The notes: a model not told the origin generated them from the sequence alone. A stretch of 64,000 nt of DNA from Anisodus tanguticus (GCA_034509755.1 CM067543.1:57902653-57966652); one strand, 5' to 3'. Positions 44,291 to 56,692 are shown, counted from the stretch's first letter. Numbers and translations: made by a program.

Positions 44291-47200
44291 GAAGCGGGGA
44301 TCGAGGGGGTACAAAGGTAGTGATAAAGTCAATACTGGGCTTTCAGAGATCCAATTTGATAAACTTTTGGACTGAGTAGTGAATGGGCTTCCGAAACAAA
44401 TAAGGTATGGGCTTCATGTTAAGCGGAACCCAATATGTATATGCAAAAATTATTGGGAAAAGGATATAAATGACAATGTTGGTGAAACTATTGACACTGA
44501 ATGACCCAAAAAAATTTAAACACAATTTTAATCTTTTCAAAATAATTTCATTTTCTAGCCACTTTTCAACTAATTCTAGTATATCTATATAAAATATATC
44601 ATTTTTTTATAGAATATATATCACTATTGTATATGCATAGAAAATGTATCATTATTGTATAGAATATGTATCACTACCGTATATGTAATAAAAATAAGGT
44701 ATCACTATCGTATAGAATGTATATTCCTAAAGTATATGTATAGAAAATATATCATTGTTATATAATTTGTGTAAATAAATGTATAATCAATGTATATAAA
44801 CTAATTATGCACATATTAAATAATTATTATACACATATTATACATGTTTTGAAGATATTTATTAAAGGCAACGAAGACCCAACCTTCACATATGATCCCC
44901 ACCCGTATATCTGAAACCACCACAAAATGTCACCCCTCTATTGTTCCCTTAAACAAATTTAAAGAAATTGTCAAAAAAGAAGAAAAAAAAGAGCCGGCAA
45001 GAACAGGAACGTAATGAAGCTTCACAAGTGCATCGAATATATCAATCAGAATCACTTGTCAATGCCCTCTGGTTGCAGACATCGAAGACTACAACAAGTG
45101 GATAGCAATTCGCCGCCGTCCGTAACACCTAGTCTGGCCGACCAGATCTGCTGGCTAGGAATTAGGATTACTTACTTTTAGTGTCCAATTTGGATACTTT
45201 TAGTAATTTAGGGCTAAAATTTCAGGCATAACATATACAAATATTTCATATATGAGAAAATTAAGTCAATATTTATGAAAAAAATAGTCTTTCATTAAAG
45301 TTCAATTACTTAAGAAATTGACACCAATGTTTTTTTGTAACTGTCTTTAATAACTAGTAAATGTCATCACTACTTAAAAAACGACGTTTCAGAACACCAT
45401 AAAAAATATGATATTTCCAATAAAAATTCAATAACTAGTAATTGACACCAATGTCTTTTTGTAACTATCTTTAATAACTAGTAAATGTCATCACTACTTA
45501 AAAAGGCGACGTTTCAGCCAGAACACCATAAAAAATATGATATTTCCAATAAAAAATCAAGAATTCGTGATTGTTTAATAGTGTATTGATTAGTAATTTG
45601 GAAAAACAAATTAAGTAGCTTATTACAGCTGAAAAAGACCACACTGATGATGTACAAATTCTTCACACTACAATAAACGTATATTCCTATATTTATTCTA
45701 ATAGTTTATTGACTTTATTCTATCAAAACATGTGATTGCAGTAAATAAAAATGAGACTTTAAAGTTTAAATCATCTTAATTACCACATTAATGTTCTTCA
45801 TCAATTGATGTCGAGGAGAACTTGATCTCGTTACTCTTCCAGGAGATTGGATTGGAGATTGTGAATTGCTCTTCACAAGCTGAAATTTAAACAATCAAAA
45901 AGAAAAAAAAGTTGGAAATATTAATCCAAATAGCAAATGAGTTTAATCTATCTATCTATATCTATATTATTTTAAAAGCATGAATATAAATGTTGGTTGA
46001 TCAAAATATCATTCAACTATTGAACGACTTTTATACCCTTAAAATTTTAAGTTAAGTCGGGATAAAATTGTAATCATCTTTAATATATTAAATTATTTAG
46101 AATTTTGAATCCAATTATAAATCCGACAATCCCATTCGAGTCATCTAAAAACTAGCAAATCAAATCCTACTTGGATTGAAAAGCCACGTCCATGATTTTG
46201 TTTGAAGAATCTTTGTTATTGATTAAAAAAATTATGATGAATAATTACACGTTCTTATTTACATGTCTAAAACTTTAACATGTAATAATGTTATCATCCA
46301 CCTCATAAATAACATGACTTTATTGGATAGAAGCAATTGCTAATTATGTACCAAATTTAAATCTAAATTTGAGTTAAATAATTTTGATTCCTTTCGTCCA
46401 CTTAAAGTGTCTTTTTTAATGCTTATTTTAGAGAATTAAGATATTTGGCCAAACTTTTAAAAATATATATATATATATATATGTGTTTTTGAATAGTAAC
46501 AGAAATTGTTTTTTAAAAACTAAAAAATTAGATTTTTCGTCAAAGTACTTTTGGAACCGAATAAGTCTTGTCTATAGGCTCCAATTAATAAAGGTTTTGA
46601 TAGCTAAAAATTATGTTAGTTACATTCAGAGTTCAAATTAGAATCTAGAATCTAAGATAAAAATTTTAGAGACCTACACTACTTACAAACCTTCCTAATA
46701 CTATTATTAAGAATTAGATTGTTCGGAAACAAAAAGAAATGAGAACATTAATCTTAAAATTGTATTAAATAGATACAATCCTATACTATAATAATAATAT
46801 TTTTGTAACTCATAAAATATATGTATAATTACAAATAACTTTTTTTTACTATAATTGAGATTAACTTGAAATAACGTGCAACTGCACGTTTATAGAGACT
46901 AGTTAATTTACATACACCAATAATATTATAAAGTTAGAAATTTTACACTATGAGATCGGAGCGAAAGATATCTACATGTAATTAACCCTCTATAAAACGT
47001 GAGATTCGTAGTCTTAAAAATAAGACAAGTACCTTCTACAACATGTAAACATGATCTAATAGTGCAACTTTTAAAAAAAAACTCTCGTGTATATAAGTTC
47101 AAGTCATAGCAAAGAGTACCACCAAGAGTAGTGGTGGAATGAATAGAATCTCTTTCTTTCTTAATTAGAAGTCTCGAGTTTGAGTCCTGATATGAAAAAA

Positions 47201-47887
47201 ATCATAGCAGGCGGAGCATTTCCCCCCTTTACTAGACCTTACGTGGCACGAAACCAAATTCATCGGGGCACCAATTTGGACATCGAACATCGAGTGGAAA
47301 ATCAAAATAAGTCATACTAAAATAGTAAAATACATGAATGCAAATTCGAATTAGTCGGGATATTTTTCTACTCATACGGACACTAGACACCGCGTAGAAA
47401 AAAAAGTTCATAGTAAAGAGTAGAACATGTGTTTGCAGAAAAACCGGTAAAATCATCATTCTCACCTTTTGAGAAGATTTGTTGTTTGGTCTCTCCATGT
47501 GGTTAGCTAAAGGGATATGATTAATTCTAACTGAAACTTACATTTATATACTACAAACACACCATGTGATAAAAAGGAGTTTGGAGATTTGCACTTGTCT
47601 TTGGATCAGAATCACTTGTTGTTGCTCAATCACCAGCATTTTTCAGAAATTTGTGATCTCTCTCTTCTACCAAAACTTTCAGATTAAGTCTCCCTCTCAT
47701 ATCATAATTTAAACTTTGCAATGGAACATAATTGTTTAATTAAATGTTCATGCTTCTTCATATGATGAATATTCACTTATGATATTCATGCATACATATC
47801 TTATAGCTTAAGTTAAATGATAATTTTCTTTTACATTAATTTATAATTAATAGATTACTGACAGAAATATTATACCCGTGTGTATAT
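44291..47887. other. Non-coding region with small repeats
   Basis: No gene. 44580-44860 is AT-rich with many 'tatcactattgtatag' repeats. 46400-46565 resembles the 38.4-kb MITE ('gatatttggccaaactttt') but lacks a second end. 47105-47420 looks like a diverged SINE (A-box-like 'gtggtggaatg', 'gagtttgagtcct' B box, 'cttacgtggcacg', 'cggggcaccaatttggac'). Confidence 0.5.
45316..45560. repeat. Tandem duplication, about 122-bp units
   Basis: Unit 1 (from 45316) and unit 2 (from 45438) share 'attgacaccaatgt', 'ctttaataactagtaaatgt', 'catcactacttaaaaa', 'cgacgtttcag' and 'gatatttccaataaaaa' in order, with few changes. Confidence 0.88.
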
Positions 47888-48999
47888 TGCACCCAACTTT
47901 GTTGTACAAAATTACCATAGTCGTAGGATTCTTGTACAAGTATAATTATGATTTATTGTTATAGTAGGAATGTGATTTTCCATCATTAGGGATTGTAAAT
48001 TGTATATAAATACCTCTTCATCAATGAGAATAATCAAGGGATTATTTCTTTCATGGTATCAGAAGTCTAGGGCTAAAACACCTTCTCACAAAGACAATTC
48101 CGTTGCCCTTTCTCAGTCTCGGTTTTCGTGCAATTTCTTCCTCTCTTCCCAAATTTTCTTCCAAATCCCTACTTCACATATTGTTCTTTCGTTATGTCTA
48201 CGTCAAAGAACATGTTTCATCCTGCCCTTACAGTCTCCAACATCAAGAACCACATCCATATCGTTCTTGAGATGGAAAACGTCCAACACACGACGTGGGC
48301 AGAATTATTCAAGGTTCACGCATGCTCGCATCAAGTCCTCCATCACATCATCCCCTCGGTAACTGACAAGGAGAAGGTGTCTACCCCCGAGGATGATTCT
48401 ACATTATGGACAACCCTTGATGCTACCGTTCTCCAGTGGATTTATTCCACTATCTCTACAGACCTCTTGCAGACGATTATTGAACCCGACGCTACAGCGA
48501 TGGAAACTTGGAATAGGATGTGTGATATATTCCAAGATAACAAAAATTCCCGTGTTGTCACTCTTGAGCAGGAATTTTCCCATGTCAACATGGAAGATTT
48601 TCTGAACGTCTCAGCCTATTGTAAAAGGCTGAAGGAATTGGCGGATCAACTCCGAAACGTTGGTGCGTCTGTTACCAATGATCGTCTTGTTCTTCAGATG
48701 GTTGCAGGCCTATCCTAGGCCTATAATGGAATTGAGACACTGCTTCGTCAAAATAATCCTCTCCCACCATTTTATCAGGCATGTTCCATGCTCACGTTGG
48801 AAGAGGCCGATTTGGCTAAGAAAGCGACTAACAGGCACCCAACTCTGTTGTACAAATTTACCATAGTTGTAGGATTTTTGTACAAGTATAATTAGGATTT
48901 ATTTTTATAGTAGGAATAAGATTTTCCATAATTAGGGATTGTAAATTGTATATAAATATCTCTTCATCAATGAGAATAATTAAGAGATTATTTCTTTCA
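47888..48999 (+). mobile_element. Miniature gag-only Copia element C (1.1 kb)
   Basis: LTRs 47888-48053 (166 bp) and 48835-48999 (165 bp) differ at roughly a dozen sites by eye. The 5' LTR is followed at once by TGGTATCAGAAGTCTAGG, the same primer site as element B. Only 781 bp lie between the LTRs: leader plus gag, with protease, integrase, RT and RNase H absent and no polypurine tract recognisable. The LTRs share their U5 end (ATTATTTCTTTCA) with A/B but lack the palindromic U3. No 5-bp duplication was found (TATAT against ATTAC). Confidence 0.88.
48194..48718 (+). CDS. Gag core protein of miniature Copia C, 174 aa frame
   Basis: ATG at 48194 opens MSTSKNMFHPALTVSNIKN, the same N-terminus as gag in A and B. 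The frame stays open through TLWTTLDATVLQWIYSTIST, TWNRMCDIFQDNKNSRVV, LEQEFSHVNMEDFLNV and KELADQLRNVGASVTNDRLV to a stop at 48716-48718. A frameshift near 48705 then separates a short tail (RPIMELRHC; a little further a second shift). Compared with full gag, it has the UBN2-like core and loses the Gly/Asn-rich end. Known: Copia Gag forms the particle shell and packages element RNA. Inference: this truncated Gag might still assemble if expressed. It may equally be a relic. Confidence 0.65.
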   Translation: MSTSKNMFHPALTVSNIKNHIHIVLEMENVQHTTWAELFKVHACSHQVLHHIIPSVTDKEKVSTPEDDSTLWTTLDATVLQWIYSTISTDLLQTIIEPDATAMETWNRMCDIFQDNKNSRVVTLEQEFSHVNMEDFLNVSAYCKRLKELADQLRNVGASVTNDRLVLQMVAGLS

Positions 49000-50741
49000 A
49001 TTACATTCTTAATTCTGGTGATGACAATTCACTAGACATGATTACAATAAATAACGAGGGTTTGATGGGCCTTACACGGCGAATTCCAATTAGCATATCA
49101 AGAAATTCCTAAATGGAGAATAAAACAATCAAAGAGAAAAAAGAAAATATTGCGGCTCAAGTTGATGAAAAAGGGAAATTCATGAGGTAATAATCCTAAC
49201 ACATATGCCTCATTACTTATTGGATTACTAAAAAAAACATACATGCCTCATTTTTAACTTTAACTTTCTCAATTCCATTCATATACATTCTTTCTTTATG
49301 ATCACTCGTCACCTAAAGTGGAGTTCAATGCCTAACAAAAAGGGCAAAAAAGAGACTTACAATTAATAAAATAAAAAATGGAAGATAGTACTATCATTAT
49401 GCATAATAATTTTATTTTACGACTCGATCTGATGTGATCCTCCTAACCCACAACCACAAATTCTTGACGCGAAATATGTAGAATATATACAAAGGAAAGG
49501 CGTTGGTGTGGACTCACGTTATATGATATATACTTTGACTAATTATTTCCTATTCGTCATGTTTTTGTTTTATTTTCCATTAGGTGTCCGACACTTACTT
49601 TGAGACTCGACCAGTCTCACGTTATATGATATGTATATTTGGTCTAGTTATTTCCTAGAGGGGCATATGTAGAACCCCGAACTTTCAATGCGTAGCATAA
49701 ATTTATGTGTAAAAATTTATTAAAATTGTAATAAGTAATAGATATGAACTCATAACTTTTTAAAAATACAATGGGTTCATCTAAGAATCTTAAAAGGTTG
49801 AACCCTTAAAGTTTAAACCCTGGATCGATCCACCTTTGTTTCCTATTTCTCAATTTTTTCACTTACCACCCGGTGTTCATTACCCACCTTGAGACTAGAC
49901 TAATCTAGATAATTTGCACGGTGAAGTCTCATTATGTCAGGGAAAACGCTTTCTACCAAAGATGACACCATTCTCAGAGATTGAACCGCAAATCTCTTAT
50001 CACGGATGAAGAAATACTTACCACTCCACCACAATCTTTGGTGGTCTTGTTCCTCGTGTTGAAGATATTTAATATTTTACCATACTCGAAAGCTTAAAGA
50101 ATGGTGTACAAGAATACAGAAAAAAAGAAGTCAAAATCCATGTTAGTTCTAATTAAATATACTAATTGTTTAACCCCGTAAAACGGTACAGTTGAATTTG
50201 TATACGTGATCAAGGACACGTGGATTTCAAGTGACACGTTAGATAAAAATTACGCTTAAGATAAATAATAATAACAAAGTAAACATCAATTAGCTTTAAC
50301 CTTGAGATAGCTTCTGAACAAAAGTGACGATAACTTGTATGAGAGCACAAAAATCAAGAGAATATCAGCAAGTATTTTGTAATAGCCAGAATCTCATAGG
50401 TTACAATAGAATAATGTGCCCTATTTATACATGAGCTACACGGGTACACAACCCACGAAATATGCCCCTCATAAATACATGAGAATGAATGTTGTAATAA
50501 TTGGATAATTAATCTATCAATAAATGTCATGAAAAAGCTATTGGAAGTTGTGTGAGAGGATTTAGCAACGGTCTTTCGTTACGATGCAAACGACTCATAG
50601 CCTTCTTTAATACCGTTACTGGCTTTGCTCATGTCGCTCCCGGTACCATGCATATCGATCCGGGAGTGTTGTAATCTGACGTGGGTCTGACTCAGTATTA
50701 TACTCCACGTGTCTCACCATAATTCGTACAACTGTCTTATA
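49000..50741. other. Non-coding region with SINE and MITE pieces
   Basis: No gene. 49862-50045 is a minus-orientation tRNA-derived SINE: read on the minus strand it has 'tggtggagtggtaagta' (A box region), 'cggttcaatctctg' (B box) and 'aatgaacaccgggtggtaag'. Partial copies of its end recur near 49585. 49665-49830 is a decayed repeat with 'tatgaactcataacttttt' and 'gggttcatctaag'. Confidence 0.55.
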
Positions 50742-51598
50742 TAAGGGTGGCCAACGGGATGGGTACGAGGCGGGTCGGGGTGGGTCCCGGCGGGATGGGG
50801 GGTAGGGCGTAACCGGTTCTCCAGCGGGACTGGCGGGCCAGGACTGGCAGGATCCGCCGATGTCCCACCCCATTCCCGTTCCTGTCGGAAAAGGGGATCG
50901 GTATTATCGGGTCGGGGCGGGATGGGGTCGGGATCGGGATTTCCGATTATTTTTTTTGCATTTAATTTTAAAAAATAACATATATAAACAAACACCTCAA
51001 TAATTAAACAAGATAGTGTAATAAAAATATTCCAAGGCTATTTTTGTGCCTCTTCTATTATTTAATAGAAATATGATTTTTTGTAATACAATTTCAAAAT
51101 TGCAACTTTGTGGTGTTGAAAGTTGCAAATAACCTAGTAAAATTACAATTAAAAAAAGTACATATTTAAAAACACCTTCTCTAGTTTCTTTATAATGTCT
51201 TGTGGTCTTCCGTTGGAATTGGAATTTGTTGGTCAAATTGCTCGACGTCGCTTCCACCTCCGTCGGATAAGATATCGTTGTAGTTTTCGTCGTCTTCTTC
51301 GTTGATCTCCGGTTGACCGCACCTTTTATGCTCCGCTCGTATCCAATCTCTGAATAATACTACAATCTCCAAGTTGTCTCCCGCTAATGACTGTCTGTGC
51401 TCTCCTATTTGAATTTTTTCGACCGAAAAAAGTGCTTTTAGATGCTGTTGATGACACTTGAATATTCAACACATCTCGGGCCATCTTTGACAGTGTCGGA
51501 AAGGTCTTCTCATTCTCCTTCCAGTATTTTAGCAAGTCTTCACATCCTTCTTCATTGAGAACTTCTTGGTACGGTACAACACCCTGCAAATCCACTGC
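50742..51598 (-). pseudogene. Truncated second hAT copy (3' transposase end)
   Basis: Left terminus 'taagggtggccaacggg' with GC-rich subterminal repeats, then 51000-51590, which is homologous to the C-terminal end of the 26.5-kb hAT transposase: EIVVLFRDWIRAEHKRCGQP, QPEINEEDDENYNDIL, KYWKENEKTFPTLSKMARDV and NIQVSSTASKSTF. Several frames are needed. The homology stops at about 51595 ('accctgcaaatcca') and Copia sequence follows with no terminal repeat, so the 5' two thirds are lost. Confidence 0.85.
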
Positions 51599-53128
51599 CC
51601 GAGTCCTCACCCGCCATAAAATATCCAAACAGTCCTCATTCCAACACACCAGATGGAAACTCGTGCCCAACATGAGATTTTCAAACCGAAAGTCCACTTT
51701 AACTATCCACTCAAGCCATCTCACCTATACCCAAGAACCCAAAATTATCCAAGCTTGATTCTAATTGGAATGCGGCCATGTGTGAGGAGTTTGATGCCTT
51801 CACTACACAACAAACTTGGGATCTTGTCCCAAAACCAGAGGGGGTCAATGTGATTCGTTATATGTGGATATATCATCAAAAATTCAAGGACAATGGTAAG
51901 CTTGAACGCTATGAGGTGAGACTTGTGGCAAATGGCACAGGGCAACAAGAGGGAATTGATTGTGGTTCAGTCCAGTGGTTAAACCAGCCACCATGCACAC
52001 TGTTTTGAGCATTGCTATGGAAACGAATTGGCCGATTCATCAGCTTGATGTGAAAAATGCGTTCTTACATGGGGATTTGAAAGAAACCATATACATGCAT
52101 CAACCACCTGGCTTTGTGCATCCTTCGGCTCCTCAGTATGTCTGTCGGCTACGGAAGTCACCTTATAGCTTGAAACAAGCCCCAGGGCTTGGTATGACCA
52201 CTTTGCCACTTACATCTTGCAGATTGGGTTCATGTACATCAAATGTGATAACTTACTTTTTATTTTTAATCGAGGTAATGACATTGCATACCTACTGCTC
52301 TATGTAGATGACATTGTCTTGAATGCCTCCTCAGATGTGCTGAAAAATGAGATTATCACCATGCTCAAATTCGAATTTGCTATGACAAACTTAGGTAAGA
52401 TGAGTTATTTCTTGGGGATTTCTGTGACTAGATCCAAGAATGCAATGTTCTTGTGCAACATAAGTATACCGAAGATATTGTTTACAAGGTTAAAATGACA
52501 AACTGCAAGATCATGCCCACTTCAGTCAACTCAAAGTCGAAGCTTAGCGCCAATGAAGGGGATCTGGTGCTTGATCCTTCTCTTTATAGGAGTCTAGCTG
52601 GTGCACTTCAGTATTTTACCTTCACTAGGCCGGATATTGCCTATGCCATTCAGCAGGTGTGTTTGTTCATGCATGCTCCCAGGGAGCCTCACTTTATCGC
52701 TCTTAAACGTATCATTCGGTACGTCAATGGTACTTTTAACTACGGATTACATCTTTATCCATCTGCACAAACCAGGCTAATATCTTATACGGATGCCGAT
52801 TGAGGCGGCTGTCCAGACATACGTCGATCTACTTCCGGCTACTGTGTATTTTTGGGTGATAACCTTATCTCATGGTCTGCAAAACGACAAGCTACACTTT
52901 TCTGTTCGAGTGCAGAAATAAAATATAGAGGAGTTGCGAACGTTGTTGCCGAAATTTGTTGGATCAGAAACCTCCTTCTAGAACTTCATTGTCCCTTACG
53001 TAAGGCATCTCTTGTCTACTGTGATAACATATCTGATGTTTACTTGTCTCATAACCCGGTTCAGCATCAGCGGACCAAACTTATTGAGATGGATATTCAT
53101 TTTGTTCGTGAGAAGGTTGCCAGTGAAA
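51599..53128 (+). pseudogene. Copia fragment D (RT and RNase H)
   Basis: It begins in the hinge (HEIFKPKVHFNYPL near 51670), then RT in shifting frames: TWDLVPKPEGVNVIRYMWIY, FSPVVKPATMHTVLSIAME, HQLDVKNAFLHGDLKETIYM, catalytic YVDDIVL at about 52302, and SYFLGISVTRSKN. RNase H follows (YRSLAGALQYFTFTRPDIAY, LISYTDAD then a stop, GDNLISWSAKRQATLF) to EMDIHFVREKVAS. Frame changes fall near 51970, 52185, 52280 and 52460. No LTR on either side. Related to A/B but diverged. Confidence 0.88.
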
Positions 53129-53205
53129 TCCCACAACGCGGGGTCTGGGGAGGGTATAGTGTACACATACCTTTCCTCTACCTTGGTAGGTAGAGAGGCT
53201 GATGG
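53129..53205 (-). mobile_element. RTE LINE/SINE tail truncating Copia D
   Basis: 'ccagtgaaatcccacaacg' + 'ggtctggggagggtatagtg' + 'ctaccttggtaggtagagag' is the minus-orientation common 3' tail. The Copia frame runs into it at 53128-53131. Confidence 0.75.
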
Positions 53206-53459
53206 TTAGGGGGTAGAATTTAGTTTATGGTTTGGCTGATACCATAAAGGAATATGTTCTCTGCCTTTTCATTCATTATTGTGTACAATATATAGTAATA
53301 CATGGTTATTGACAAAGCTATAAACTAGGTAACTAATCTGACTAATTACAATGAGAATATTAACTAACCAAACATAAAAGGTATACAATGATATGGTAAT
53401 ATTATATCAGGAAGTACTAAAAGAAGAACAAACAAAAAAACACAAGATGCAATAATTAA

Positions 53460-53830
53460 TAATAAAAGAGAAGAAAATGTTAGAAGTGAGAAACTGGTTC
53501 GAGGGACGCTATGGCTGGCGCTTTTTTCAGAGTAGAAATCTACCCCTACCTGAGTGCAATAGCCGAAAGGCGTTCTACTCCCAAGATACAACAAATCACT
53601 CAGAAACTTTTAATGTGCACTCAAATAAAAGCTCTCAAGATGTAACAATTAACAATGAAAGAGAAGATAAATGTTGGAAGTGCAAAACTAGTTCGAGCCC
53701 CACTATGGTCGGCACTTTCTTCAGAGTAGAAATCCGCCGCTACCTGCGTGCAATAGCCTAATGATGTTCTACTCTCATAATTCAACGAACCACTAAGGAA
53801 CTTTCAATGTACACTCAAATAAAAGCTCCG
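53460..53830. repeat. Tandem duplication, about 185-bp units
   Basis: Both units carry 'agagaagaaaatgttag'/'gagaagataaatgttgg', 'cagagtagaaatc', 'gtgcaatagcc', 'gttctactc' and 'cactcaaataaaagct' in the same order (near 53468 and 53658). Confidence 0.85.
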
Positions 53831-54589
53831 AAGAACTCTTAATCTTTCAATTGGTGTGTAGAAAAGGAAGAGCAAGAATGCAAAATTTTATGTTGCAGAA
53901 ATTTTTCTTCATTGCTGAAAGTTTTGTATTGCTGAAATAATTTCTTAAGTGCTGAAAATCTACAACAAACCTACTATATATATAAGATGTAGAAAAAACC
54001 TAACACATCTTTTCAAAGAAAGGAGGCAACCCATGAGAATATAAGGCATTCACACTTGTGAATTTTGAATCACCTAAAATTACTAACAGTAACAACACAT
54101 GAAGTCAAGAAATAAGTGATTTAAAAGAATATGATAACTAGGACAAACCAGTGAAGAATATGAGCATCCAAACTCAAAAATTTAAGGCAAAGGAAGGAGT
54201 GGTATAAACGCTTACACAACCGATAGGACTGATTTATTTTTTTAAAAAAATTGTTTGCAATTTTTTAAGTAGAGGAGGCCCAAGAGGAGTCGGTCTGAAC
54301 TCTGAAGTAGATGAGAACCAGATTAGGCTAAGCATGCTAATGGGTAGGCTTGCAGCAATGTTAACGGCTCGGCTCGATGGGCTGATTTAAGAGCCAGATA
54401 ATCCAAGAGCATAAGAACATCATTTAATTGCACGGTTTTGCTTTCAAATGAGCTCCTCTTTAATTTTTGTCCTTTAAAATTGAATTTATGCCTAGCGGGG
54501 CATTAGTCTTTAAGGACGCCAAGAATAACTTATAGAATAGTATGATGCTAAAATATAAACTTATGCCCCGCGAAAAAGTTATTTGACTT

Positions 54590-54770
54590 GAGGGAATGCG
54601 AGGATAATAGTTGAATGACATAAGTGAAATTTTATAACGTGTTGAGGCTTGGAGCGACTGAAATGCGAGGATAATAGCTGAATGACATAAGTGAAAATTT
54701 ATCATGTTGGAGCGTCTGAAATGTGGGGATTATTGCTGAATGACATACATGCTTCGAAGTTCTGAAACAA
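54590..54770. repeat. Three tandem units of about 60-70 bp
   Basis: Each unit has 'atgcgaggataatagttg' or a variant, 'aatgacataagtgaaa' and 'gttggagcgtctg'-like blocks (starting near 54595, 54662, 54718). Confidence 0.85.
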
Positions 54771-55218
54771 ATTTAAGACATTAAGTTCCTGCAACCACTA
54801 ACCCAGTACAGCAAACTGATCAACTTCATGTTTGTGTGCACATTGTGCTAAATATATTAATACCACTAGCTCTTGGAGGAAAAATGATTATAATTGCAGT
54901 ATACATAAACTGTCCAGGGCATTAGTACAAACACAAACCTCTGTTTCTCTATTAGGATTAAGGTCACACACCAAGGGATTTGTCAATTACAATCATAGCC
55001 TACTTAAAAGCAACATTTGTGAAAGTAAATACCAAAAGTCGGACCATTGTTACAAGTCATAATCAATACATTATACAGCAATCAACTAACATTCCCAATA
55101 CACTGACCTTAGCTGATATTGGAGCAAAGATCTCGAATCCAATGATACGGAGACGAGCACATATCGTTTGTTAAGTTATATATATTCCAAAATACACACA
55201 TTTTTCGGTATCAACAGC

Positions 55219-56692
55219 TCAAAGCCTCAGTGTGAGATCTCGTGTCAATTCGTGTTTTTCAACAGACGGAGTCCACTCTACAGAATTCACATTGGAACAT
55301 CCAGTAAAAGTGATAGTAGGATGATGAGAGCCATCAGCGTTAGTTACTTGACGAAAACTGCCAGGCCATAATAATTGATCAGCCTCATTGATATCCTCCA
55401 CGTATAATGGCCGGCCCTGCTGGTGCTGGTGTCCATATTCAAATCTCGCGCTTGTCCTGAAATCAAGTGATCCCATTGCTGGTGGAAATCCGTGCACTGA
55501 CGAATGCGCTTTGATTCCTAATGACCGGGCAGCAGACCCGTGCAGTGGCAATGCAGCTAAAGTAGCATACCTTTCTGAAAAGATCCCCATCCTCATCGCT
55601 CGTTTTGCTAACGTTCTCTCTCGTTTGTGAGCGTTCTGATGACCGCCAAGTGCCTGTGAGTAGGGATGAAAAAATTAGCCTATGAAAACATGACTCGCTC
55701 AAGTTTGGGCTGGTCATTGACCGGCCCATTTATTAGCTCAGCGGATCAAAAAATTGGGCAGATATATAGCCCAAATTGACCAATGAAAAATCTTGTCAAA
55801 ATATTTTCGAAAAAGACATTTGATATATTATAGGGAAAAGATCAAAAACACCCCTGACATTTCTTAGCTCAGCCGATCAAAAAATTGGGCAGATATATAT
55901 CCCAAATTGACCAATGAAAAATCTTGTCAAAATATTTTCGAAAAAGACATTTGATATATTATAGGGAAAAGATCAAAAACACCCATGAACTATTCGAAAT
56001 AGGTGAGATTTACCCTCCGTTACGTTTTTGGCTTAAAAATGTCCTTCAACTAGTCAAATTGCTCAAAAATCCTCTTCCTACTAACGGTTGCTGCAAAACA
56101 TGGGAAAATAGGCTAATTTTGCCAGTGAACTATTCGAAATTGAGAACTAAAAGGAGGGTAAAATTGACCTATTTCGAATAGTTCATGGGTATAAAGAAAA
56201 AAATAGTTTTATTAGGTACTAAAAAACTATAGAAGTACAAATAAAGAAATTAAAATTTAGTAAGAATTTGATGAATTGGATTATTATCCATTTTTTAGCC
56301 CATTTTAACCCAAATAGCTTTTGGACGAGTCAATAACACACTCATTTACTAACTCGGTTCATTCTGACTCGCCCAATTGACACCATTACCTGTGAGCTGT
56401 AGAATTTACGCTTGCAGAAATTGCAAGTGAAAACTCTTCTAACTGCTGCTTCTGCTGAATTTTGAGTTGCTGCGAGTTCGTTGCTGCTTTCGCACGTGCT
56501 GGATACTGAAAATCCTATCGAATCTTGGCTGGCCAATTCGTCGATACCAGAATTAAACCCCAGAGACAAGTCGAGTGACACAGGTTCGGGACTTAATTGA
56601 GAAAACTCAATGTTAGAAGCAACTTGGCTAGTGATATCAGAATCATTTCCAGATGAGGCTTGTACTTCAATGTCGAATTTTGATGCTTCCAT
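55219..56692 (-). CDS. Single C2H2 zinc-finger protein with two EAR motifs, 2 exons, 245 aa
   Basis: Exons 56692-56390 and 55653-55219, one GT-AG intron, phase 0. The finger is C90-x2-C93-x12-H106-x3-H110 with the plant QALGGH helix (Q101 to H106). EAR-type repression motifs sit at L40-DLSL (SLDLSLGF) and at the very C-terminus (LTLRL, 241-245). A WPGSFRQV stretch follows a linker, as in the Arabidopsis ZFP1/3/4/7 group. Known for that group: nuclear transcription factors that recruit TOPLESS-type co-repressors and act in ABA, light or trichome responses; the target here is unknown. The intron (736 nt) falls exactly between Q101 and A102, splitting the DNA-contact helix, and carries a 130-bp duplication and a MITE. 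Confidence 0.93.
55735..55984. repeat. 130-bp tandem duplication in the zinc-finger gene intron
   Basis: Units from about 55736 and 55866 share 'gatcaaaaaattgggcagat', 'cccaaattgaccaatgaaa' and 'gggaaaagatcaaaaacacc' with only a few changes, so this is a recent duplication. Confidence 0.92.
55981..56190. mobile_element. MITE with 38-bp inverted ends in the zinc-finger gene intron
   Basis: 55981-56018 and 56153-56190 are near-perfect inverted repeats (ACCCATGAACTATTCG at each outer end, TACCCTCC inward). A third 'tgaactattcgaaatt' copy lies at 56125. The long inverted ends suggest a Mutator-like MITE, but no target duplication is clear. Confidence 0.75.

Larger units (their letters stand above)
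53206..55218. other. Non-coding region with two tandem duplications
   Basis: No gene is supported. The duplications at 53460-53830 and 54590-54770 are listed separately. Frames such as 54832-55062 and 54980-55174 show no domain. Confidence 0.5.
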
